This document shows, piece by piece, positions 18,172-26,100 of a DNA stretch of 64,000 nucleotides. Below the pieces are notes generated by a model, which worked only from the letters and a program-made list of their open reading frames with translations, searched no databases and had not been told where the DNA came from. This DNA is from Afipia birgiae 34632 (GTDB lineage Bacteria > Pseudomonadota > Alphaproteobacteria > Rhizobiales > Xanthobacteraceae). Within the stretch, counting starts at the first letter, position 1. Every line of letters begins with the position of its first letter. The translations under genes and the position numbers were made by a program. Location of the stretch: positions 1,180,392 to 1,244,391 of the forward strand of contig NZ_HG326652.1 in assembly GCF_000308295.2 (NCBI RefSeq), read 5' to 3'.

Positions 18172-19017
18172 TTATGGTGCGAACGCCTCGCGGGCAACCC
18201 TTTTCAGGGAGGCCCAGGACGGTCCCGGCAGGGGTTCAATTGAGCCGTCCCGGCCGATCGAGAACCCGAGACGGCGGGCCGCGAACCAGTAGCGGACGAA
18301 CATCGCGCCGATAACGCCCATCAAGGCACCGCCGACGACATCGCTCGGGTGATGGGCGAGCAGGATCACGCGGCTGATGCAGATCAGCACGGCATAGACG
18401 AGCATGACGAGCGTCGCTTTTCGCCAGACCGCCGAGACCGCAAAGGCCAGAGCGAAAGCCGTGGTCGCGTGGCCGGACGGCAGGCTTTCAAAGGCAGGAT
18501 TGCCAGAGAAATGCTGGAAGAAAAATGCGTTGGCTTCGCCGCCGACAAACGGTCTGCTTCGGCCGATGATGTACTTGAGAACTTCCGTGCACAGAACAGC
18601 GATCGCGACCGAAAGAAAGATGTACTGAATGCGAACGCCGAACGCGATCAGGACTTGCCGCGACAGTCCCGTCAGCCGCGGCATGATCAGCAAAATCACA
18701 AGGAGTCCGCCCGCCAGTGTCCACAGGACGTAAGTCGATTTCCCAAAATCAGTGAATATCCGCAACGGCCAGAGGCCGACTGTTCCCCGCGCCGGCATCA
18801 GCTTGATGGCGGCGACGTCGGCGGCCACCATCAGAACTCCGATGGTGAGCGCCGTCAGCGCCGCAAGCCCCAGCCATCGCAGGGCGAGCGCGCGGCGAGC
18901 TTCAGCACGCCGCGAATGGGATGGTGCACGCACGAGGCGAGCAACAGACTGCCACGCGACTGAGCCAACACCGGCCACGTAGTTGACCGGATGGCGGCCG
19001 CTGATTTCGGTTGCCAT
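18172..19017 (-). CDS. PAP2-family membrane phosphatase (LpxE/LpxF-like)
   Basis: A 281-residue polytopic membrane protein with all three lipid phosphatase motifs: KYIIGRSRP (motif 1), PSGHA (motif 2, catalytic histidine), and SRVILLAHHPSDVVGG (motif 3). Family members dephosphorylate lipid A or undecaprenyl pyrophosphate. The position between an ArnT-like and a GT2 gene favours lipid A or carrier-lipid dephosphorylation in the periplasm. There is one base between its start and the ArnT-like stop, so the genes are coupled. The exact substrate is not decidable from sequence. Confidence 0.9.
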   Translation of the reverse strand: MATEISGRHPVNYVAGVGSVAWQSVARLVRAPSHSRRAEARRALALRWLGLAALTALTIGVLMVAADVAAIKLMPARGTVGLWPLRIFTDFGKSTYVLWTLAGGLLVILLIMPRLTGLSRQVLIAFGVRIQYIFLSVAIAVLCTEVLKYIIGRSRPFVGGEANAFFFQHFSGNPAFESLPSGHATTAFALAFAVSAVWRKATLVMLVYAVLICISRVILLAHHPSDVVGGALMGVIGAMFVRYWFAARRLGFSIGRDGSIEPLPGPSWASLKRVAREAFAP

Positions 19018-19018
19018 C

Positions 19019-20767
19019 CTATTCGGTCCCTTCCGAGCGGAACACGGCGATCGAGATCGCGCGGCCTTGCGAGAAGTTATAGCCGTCGATGCGCGCTGCT
19101 ACGTTGTAGCGCAGGCCAATCGTCTCGGCCCGCTGCGCGAAGGCGCGCTCCTCGCGCCATTCGACCAGCGCAAACCGGCAGCTTCCCTGCAGCAGGAAGT
19201 CGGCGGCGCCCGAACCGTTGGTCAATACCGTCGATGTGCCGACCATGAATACAAGGCTTGGCTCGTGAAAACCTGCCGCGGCAGCTGCCGGGCCGACGCA
19301 TTCGACGTTGCGCAATGCGCGCGCAACCTGAACGCTTGGAAACAGGGGCGCGAGCGACGGCACGACAACGCCGTAAATGCAGACTGCGAGAAACCACGAT
19401 GCCCCGACCGCGTTCAACAGCGAACGCTCGGCACGATGGTCGTCATACATCCACCAGGCAAACAGCCCGAAGATCAATGCGCCGGCCGCGAACGGCCACG
19501 CCAGAAATTCCGGCTGGCGCAACAGCGTCATCGCGCCGATGATCGACGCCACGCTCATGATCAGTGGCAGAACAAACCACCACGATGTTCCGCGCACGAT
19601 CCATGCACCCCGCGCCAGCACCTTACGTTCGAGCGCGCCAATGATCAGGATTCCAATCGCCGGATAGAGCGGCAGCACATAATGCGGCAGCTTGGTGATC
19701 ACGAGTTCGAAAACGATCCACGCCGGCAGCAGCCATGCCAGCAGAAACTGCGCGCCCGGCTCGCGGCGCGCGCGCCAGATTGCAGGCACGGCGAGACCTG
19801 CCAGCGTCGCTCCCGGCCAGAAGGTCACCCAGAACAGGATGAAATAAAGTCCGGGCGGCGCGCCGTGCGTCTCCTGCGGGCTCGCGACCTTGCTGAGCAT
19901 GTCGCGGCCGAGTGAATCGGAGAAGAACGTGTCGCCTGCCTTGAGGAAGATCAGGATGAACCAGGGCAACACCAGCACCAGCGTCCACATCAGTCCCCAG
20001 ACCGGACGAAGGCGCCACAGCCACGCCGCCGAACGATCGAGGATCGCCAGCGTCACGACCGTGAGCGCGACGAACATCAGGATCAGCGGGCCTTTCAGCA
20101 GGATGCCGCCTGCAATGGCCGTCCAGAACACAAACGCAAGCGTCCATGGCGGATGAGGATTGTCGTCGCCGCGCTGCCACGAGAGATAGGCGCGCGCCAT
20201 CGCGCCCATGACAGCTGTGGTTGTCAGCAAAAGCATCGCGTCGGTTTTGGCCAGACGCGCTTCGACCCCGAGCAGGATCGAGCTGCACATGATCAGACCG
20301 GCAAGCAGCGCGCCGCGCCGGGTCACAAAGGCGAGCGCGGTCCAGTATGTCAGCAGCACGGCGCCAATCGCGCCGATCAGCGACGGAACGCGATACAGCC
20401 AGATACGCACCTGCGCGCGCGGCAGGCCGAGCTTGGACGCGGTCTCCACGACGGCAGCCTGCGCCCAGTAAATACCGACGGGCTTTTTGTATCGCACCTC
20501 GTCCTGGAAGCGGATATCGACGAAATCGCCGGTTTCGACCATCTGCTTGGTGGCCTGCGCGAAGCGGGCTTCGTCGCGGTCGACCGGCGGAATGTTGAAG
20601 AAACCGGGCAGGAAAAACAGCAGGCCGACCAGGATCAGCAGTGAAATCGCCCGGGCGTGGCTCTCGACTGCGAAGTCGACGACGCGCACGAGGCCGCTAC
20701 CGGGATTCTTCTGCTCTGCCGGTTCACGCGGGGCGCCAAATCTGGGGCTTGGGTAGGTCTCAGCCAT
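19019..20767 (-). CDS. ArnT-like lipid-carrier-dependent glycosyltransferase (GT83/PMT)
   Basis: A large inner-membrane glycosyltransferase that moves a sugar from a polyprenyl phosphate onto lipid A, core or another periplasmic acceptor. The 582-residue protein has about 12 TM helices. The first periplasmic loop carries IPPVDRDEARFAQATKQM, with the DRDE acidic pair used by ArnT and PMT enzymes; KKPVGIYWAQAAVVETASKL follows. The soluble C-terminal part is short. It lies 50 bases downstream of pbpC, so it may be part of the same transcript. Rhizobial relatives (RgtA-D) use GalA and others use mannose or Ara4N; the sugar here is unknown. Confidence 0.9.
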   Translation of the reverse strand: MAETYPSPRFGAPREPAEQKNPGSGLVRVVDFAVESHARAISLLILVGLLFFLPGFFNIPPVDRDEARFAQATKQMVETGDFVDIRFQDEVRYKKPVGIYWAQAAVVETASKLGLPRAQVRIWLYRVPSLIGAIGAVLLTYWTALAFVTRRGALLAGLIMCSSILLGVEARLAKTDAMLLLTTTAVMGAMARAYLSWQRGDDNPHPPWTLAFVFWTAIAGGILLKGPLILMFVALTVVTLAILDRSAAWLWRLRPVWGLMWTLVLVLPWFILIFLKAGDTFFSDSLGRDMLSKVASPQETHGAPPGLYFILFWVTFWPGATLAGLAVPAIWRARREPGAQFLLAWLLPAWIVFELVITKLPHYVLPLYPAIGILIIGALERKVLARGAWIVRGTSWWFVLPLIMSVASIIGAMTLLRQPEFLAWPFAAGALIFGLFAWWMYDDHRAERSLLNAVGASWFLAVCIYGVVVPSLAPLFPSVQVARALRNVECVGPAAAAAGFHEPSLVFMVGTSTVLTNGSGAADFLLQGSCRFALVEWREERAFAQRAETIGLRYNVAARIDGYNFSQGRAISIAVFRSEGTE

Positions 20768-20817
20768 CGGTTCCGCATACGCTGAAACCGCTACCCGGAC
20801 AACAGCTTGGGCCGGTT

Positions 20818-22941
20818 CTACTGAATTCTCACGACGACTGTGTCCGCCGCGCCAGTCGCGTCCATCACCGTCAGCCGAACGAAGCCCGGCCCCGGCGGAT
20901 CGACCAGCTTCTGGCGGCGGCTGTCGATGCTTCCCACAGCGATTCCGTTAACCATCATGGTCATGGGCAGCACCCCACCCGCGACCTTGACCGGCATGGC
21001 CGATTGGCTCGTCTCGCCGCCGCCATAGGCGTCGATCCGCGAGCCGTTCAGAGGGAACTGGATGCGCAGCGCCTGTTCGCTGCCGGTCCGGACGAAGTCG
21101 CCTGACGGACGAAAGCGCCGCAGCGGCAGCGGCAACTTGGCGTTGCTCGCCATCAGCGTCCCTTTCGGGGCTTTCGGCAGCGCCATCGGCAGCTTGCCGG
21201 TCCGCGCAAAGGCATCGAACAGGATCGGAGCCGCGGCGGTGCGTCCCGTCAGCCCTGGAACCGGCGCGCCGTCCGGGCGGCCGACCCAGACACCGATGGT
21301 CATGCGGCCATCGAAGCCGACCGACCAGGCATCGCGGTAGCCGTAGCTGGTACCCGTTTTAAACGCGAGCCGGTTATGCGGCGCGTTGTCCGGCGGCGGC
21401 GTGCCCATCAGCACGTTACCGACCAGCCATGCCGCAGATGGATCAAGCAGCCGCCGTGTCTCGGGCTCGGCTGCGTCGTCCGGCCGCACGATTTCCCGCA
21501 ACGGCATGGTCTCGCCCAACCGGGGAAATCCCGAGTAGAGGCGAACGAGGTCATTCAGCGTGACGCCAACACCGCCGAGGCCCATGGCGAGGCCGGGTGT
21601 TTCGTCCTTGGGCAGGATCAGGTTCGCGCCGGCCTGCTTGATCCGCGCCGTCAGCCGGTTCGAGCCAATGCGATCCAGCAATGCGATGGCCGGAACGTTG
21701 AGCGACATCTGCAAGGCCTTCCGCACGGTGACGGTGCCCTGAAAGGTCATATCGAAGTTTTCCGGCGCGTAGCTGCCATAGCGGATCGGCCGGTCCTCGA
21801 TCAGGCTTTCGGGATGCACAAAGCCGTCCTCGAACGCGAGGCCGTAAATGAAAGGCTTGAGCGTCGAGCCGGGCGAGCGCACCGCCCGCGTCATATCCAC
21901 CTGCCCTGCACGCTTGGTGTCGAAGTAATCGGATGATCCGACATGCGCCAGCACATCGCCGCTCTCGTTATCGACGGCGAGAATGCCGACCGACACATCC
22001 GGACCCAGCGCGATGGCGCGATCCCGCGCCAGCGACTCCAGCGCTTTCTGAATTCCGGAATCCAGCGTGAGCTGAATCAGCGGCGTGTCCTTCATGATCG
22101 CGAGCGACTGGTCGGTCGAATGCGGCGCGAGCAAAGGCATCGGCTTGCGCAGGCGCGGCACGATCTCGCGTGTCGCATGAACCGCATCGTTGGCGGAGAC
22201 GCGGCCGTCCGCGACCATCCGCGACAGGACACGATCGCGTGCGGCACGGGCCGTATCGGGATAACGGTCGAGCCGCCGCGTTTCCGGCGACTGCGGCAGC
22301 GCCACCAGTAGCGCGGATTCCGCCAGCGACAATCGCTTCGGCTCCTTGCCGAAATAAGCAAACGATGCCGCGCGCACGCCTTCAAGATTGCCGCCGAACG
22401 GCGCGAGCGTCAGATAGAGATCGAGGATCTCGTCCTTGCTGAGCTTCCGCTCGAGTTCTACGGCGCGCACCATCTGGCGCAGCTTGGCCGAGATCGAACG
22501 CTCCTGCCGCGGCTCCATCAGCCGCGCCACCTGCATGGTGATGGTCGAACCGCCGGACACGATGTGCCCGCGTGTCGCCAGTTGAACCGCGGCACGCCCT
22601 ATCGCCAGCGGATCGACGCCGATGTGCGAACGGAAGCGCTTGTCCTCGTAATTCAGCAGCAGGTTCACATAGCCCGGATCGACGTCCCTTGCGTGGGCCT
22701 GCAACCGCCATCGTCCATCGGCCATCGCAAATGCACGCAGCAGCTTACCGTTGCGGTCAACGATCGTGGTGGAGATTTTCCGCGCATCCGCGAACGGCAG
22801 CGGTGGGAGTGAGGCGACCCAGAGCGCACCCGCTGCAACGGCAATCGCGCTCAGCGCGCCGATGGCCAGTGCAGCGGTCCTGCCCCGCCGCCAGCGCCGC
22901 GAACGCGGCGTGTGTGGTGTGGCTGGTGTGTCGTCGCTCAT
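20818..22941 (-). CDS. pbpC: Penicillin-binding protein 1C
   Basis: A bifunctional peptidoglycan glycosyltransferase/transpeptidase anchored by an N-terminal TM (about residues 22-42). The GT51 domain has NYEDKRF (catalytic Glu near residue 97) and GGSTITMQVARLME. The transpeptidase domain has the active serine in SPGSTLKP (about 360), MSLNVP, and KTGTSYGYRDAWSVGF (about 525). The C-terminal ~90 residues form the BiPBP_C beta domain typical of PBP1C. At 707 residues it is of normal length. Its ATG overlaps the stop of a small membrane-protein gene (ATGA), and the alpha-2-macroglobulin gene lies upstream, the well-known yfhM-pbpC pairing. Confidence 0.96.
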   Translation of the reverse strand: MSDDTPATPHTPRSRRWRRGRTAALAIGALSAIAVAAGALWVASLPPLPFADARKISTTIVDRNGKLLRAFAMADGRWRLQAHARDVDPGYVNLLLNYEDKRFRSHIGVDPLAIGRAAVQLATRGHIVSGGSTITMQVARLMEPRQERSISAKLRQMVRAVELERKLSKDEILDLYLTLAPFGGNLEGVRAASFAYFGKEPKRLSLAESALLVALPQSPETRRLDRYPDTARAARDRVLSRMVADGRVSANDAVHATREIVPRLRKPMPLLAPHSTDQSLAIMKDTPLIQLTLDSGIQKALESLARDRAIALGPDVSVGILAVDNESGDVLAHVGSSDYFDTKRAGQVDMTRAVRSPGSTLKPFIYGLAFEDGFVHPESLIEDRPIRYGSYAPENFDMTFQGTVTVRKALQMSLNVPAIALLDRIGSNRLTARIKQAGANLILPKDETPGLAMGLGGVGVTLNDLVRLYSGFPRLGETMPLREIVRPDDAAEPETRRLLDPSAAWLVGNVLMGTPPPDNAPHNRLAFKTGTSYGYRDAWSVGFDGRMTIGVWVGRPDGAPVPGLTGRTAAAPILFDAFARTGKLPMALPKAPKGTLMASNAKLPLPLRRFRPSGDFVRTGSEQALRIQFPLNGSRIDAYGGGETSQSAMPVKVAGGVLPMTMMVNGIAVGSIDSRRQKLVDPPGPGFVRLTVMDATGAADTVVVRIQ

Positions 22942-23186
22942 TCGGCGTACATTTCGGAGAGCAAATACAGGACAACGACGGTCGTCGGGAGTACCAAGAC
23001 GGCCGTTTGGAAGCGCTTCCGCAGGTATTCTTTAGTTTGCTCGTCTTTCGGAAAAACCTCCCAGCTAAGTCTGTCCCAAAGTCCAACTCTTTTCGACGGC
23101 CTTATATTTCGTGCCCAAAGCGATCCATGAGTAATCGCAAGCGCGATCGTCAAAGACAGCAGCAGGAACCAAGGGCCTCGCGTCAT
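22938..23186 (-). CDS. Small membrane protein between alpha-2-macroglobulin and PbpC
   Basis: Encodes 82 residues. The ATG at 23186 is preceded by AAGGGG at about 8 bases. It lies 13 bases downstream of the alpha-2-macroglobulin stop, and its own stop overlaps the pbpC ATG by four bases, so the three genes are translationally linked. There is a hydrophobic N-terminal segment (WFLLLSLTIALAITHGSLW) and a C-terminal TM (TAVLVLPTTVVVLYLLSEMY), separated by a charged, Lys/Arg/Asp-rich loop of about 35 residues with WDRLSWEVFPKDEQTKEYLR. I recognise no family. Coupling to the PbpC/alpha-2-macroglobulin system is inferred from context alone. Confidence 0.75.
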   Translation of the reverse strand: MTRGPWFLLLSLTIALAITHGSLWARNIRPSKRVGLWDRLSWEVFPKDEQTKEYLRKRFQTAVLVLPTTVVVLYLLSEMYAE

Positions 23187-23199
23187 CGCATACACCCCT

Positions 23200-26100
23200 T
23201 CATTTCGCCGAACGCACCTCGACTGTTCCGGTGCCGGTGCGGCCGTAGCGCGAGGGATTGTACATGTCCTCGACATAGGCCTGCGGCAGCACGTACTTGC
23301 CGGGCGAGACCGCGCGCACGATGTAGGCGACCGTGAACACGGCGTCGTCCTTCGCCTCGCGTTCGATGGCCGCGCTGAAGCGGTCGTCGCGGAATTCGGT
23401 GTTCTCCGGCTCCTCGCCGTCCTCGATCCAGTCGAGCGTTCCGGAATCGCCGGACGACACCAGCTTCGGATTGTCGATCTCCAGACCGGCGGGGAGATAA
23501 TCGACCACCATGATGCGGCCGAACTCCGGCTTGGCTTCGGTGACCTTGAGCACGACGGCGAAGCGGTCGTTCTGCTTCGCCTTCGACGGATCGGCGGCCT
23601 TGCCGTCGAGCGTGAAGAAATTGCGCTCGATCTTGAAGCCGTTTGACGCCGCAGGTTCCGGCGTGACCGGCGCGCCGGTGACCGAAACCACCGCCTGCAC
23701 CGGGGTCTCACCGCTGTTGGTAATGGTGATCGGCTTCGCCGCAACGTCTGCGCTGCGATAGTTGCGGTAGACCGCGTTCTTCGCGACTTCGCCGTTCACG
23801 GTCACCGCGAGGCTGTTCGCCTCCTTTGCCAGCGCCCGCGAGGCCAGCACCAGCCAGGCGTTTTCCTGCGTCGAGGTGTAAGGCGTTAGACCGCGCGCGG
23901 CCTCGACCCGCTCGACCGCGAGGCTTAGCGTTGCCTTTGGTGCGCTGCCTTCGCTGGCGAGCGACACCAATGCCGCCGCGTCGCGCAGCGATGAGCCATA
24001 GTCCATACGGCCGAACTCAAGCGCAGGCTTCGGCGCAAGACTGTTCACCGCCGCCGCATACACGCGTTCGGCGCGTGCGCGGTCACCCACCAGCGCCAGC
24101 GCCGCGGCAAGCTGTGCCTTGGCGATCGGCGTGGCGATGTTGTTCAGCTTGGTGTCGGCCAGATAGCGCAGGTCGCCGATCGGCGCGGTGCCGTTCTTCG
24201 CCAGCACATAAAGGCCGTACGCGAGATCGCGGCCGCCGTCCTTCTCCGGCTCGTCGGCATTGACCACCGAGTTGCGGATACGATCCAGCGCCGTCCTGAA
24301 CAGGATATCCGGCACCGCAAATCCCTTTTCGCGCGCCCGCGTCAGGAAATCGGTGACGTAGGCATCGAGCCAGGCGTCGTCGCCGCCAGCCGACCACAGA
24401 CCGAACGAACCGTTCGAGCCTTGTCGTGCAAGAAGGCGATCAATGGCGTCCTTGATGCGCTGATCGACCGCCATATCCATCGCCAGATGGTTCTCGGCCG
24501 CAAGATCGTTGACGTAGAGCAGCGGCATCGCACGGCTGGTGATCTGCTCGGAGCATCCGAACGGATAGCGGTCCAGCGCCTTGAGGATGGTCGCGGCATC
24601 AAGCGCGGTGGAAAGGCCGACCGAGAGCTGAACTCCGCCCGTGCCCTGCACGAGATCGGAAAACATGTCGGATGTGAGGGTGAGACTTTCACCCTTCGCC
24701 AGCGTCCGGACCGAGCGGCGCGCGAGGATCTGCGTCGCCGCCTTGACGTCGAGCGCATAGTGGCGCGCCAGCGTCAGCCCGTTCGGCCCCTTGATGTCGA
24801 CGTCAAGCGCCGCCTGCCCTGCGCCGCCCGCCGCATCGATAGCGAGCGCGACGGTGCTGCGCTGCTTGGCAGCCAGCCGCATGGTGGTCGCCGGGTTGCC
24901 GGTGAGTTTCACCGGACCCGACGTCTTGACGCTGATGACGTAATCGCCTGCTGCACCTTCGACATTGTCGAGATCGAGATTCATGGTGCCGCGATCGCCG
25001 CTGAGCAGGAAGCGCGGCAGCGTAGCCGTCAGCACAACCGGATCGCGCACCGTTACGTCGGTGTTGGCGCGGCCGACCTTCGTTGCCGTCCAGCCGACCG
25101 CCATGATGCGCGCGGTGCCGGCAAACTCCGGAATGTCGAAGGAGACTTCCGCCGTGCCGTTCGCGCCGACCGTGACGATGCCCGAATACAGCGCCAGCGG
25201 CTTCTGCGTCGGAGGACTGCCCTGCAACTCAGCGGCAGCGCCGTCACCGCCGGTGCGGATCTGGCCGCGTGTGCCCTGCATACCGTCGATCAACTGCCCA
25301 TAGAGGTCGCGGATTTCGGATGTCATGCGGCGCTGGCCGAGATAGTAGTCGTCCGGCGCAGGCGGCTTGTAGTTGGTCAGGTTGAGAATGCCGACGTCAA
25401 CGGCGGCGACAACGATCTTGGCGTCTTCGCCGCGGCTCAGCCCTTCGATCTTCACCGGCAGCTTGAGCGCCGTGCCCGGACGCACCAGCGCCGGCGGGGT
25501 CAAACTCACTTTGAGCGTGCGATCCGCCTTGTCGATGCCGAACCACTTCAGGCCGATGGCGCGGCCCGGCATGCGCTGGGCAGCGGCGTCGAGCGGACGG
25601 CGCAACGTCGCCACCACATAGGCGCCGGTGCCCCAATCCTTGCCAACGGCAATGTTGATCTTGTTCTGGCCTTCCTTGATGTCGGTGGACTGCGTGGTCA
25701 GCAGACGATCACCGAGGACGTTGATGGTCAGCTTGCCCGCGGTGCGCGCGTTGACGGACACCACCATGGTGTCGCCGGACTTGTATTCCGGCTTGTCGAT
25801 GGACGTTTCCAGCAGGTCCGGCGTGTCGGCGCTGCCATCAGAGTACCAGCCGACATCGAACTGCACCGAGGTCAACGGTCCATCCTGCTCGGTCGATTTC
25901 ACGTCGAGCCGATAACGGCCCGGCTGTGGCGCAACCGTGATGCGTGCGGGCTTGTCGGCGGCGATGGTCACGTCGCCGTCCGCCACGCGCTTGGTGGATT
26001 TCACCGGCTCGTAATCCCAGGACGAACCCTGCCGGTACCACTGATAGCGGGACTCGAGCTTCAGCAATTCATAACGCAGCCCGCTGCGCGCGAGTGACTT

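Noticed and set aside
24421..26097. A 558-codon plus-strand frame opposite the macroglobulin gene
   Set aside because: Antisense shadow with no recognisable domain; the macroglobulin thioester region lies on the other strand.
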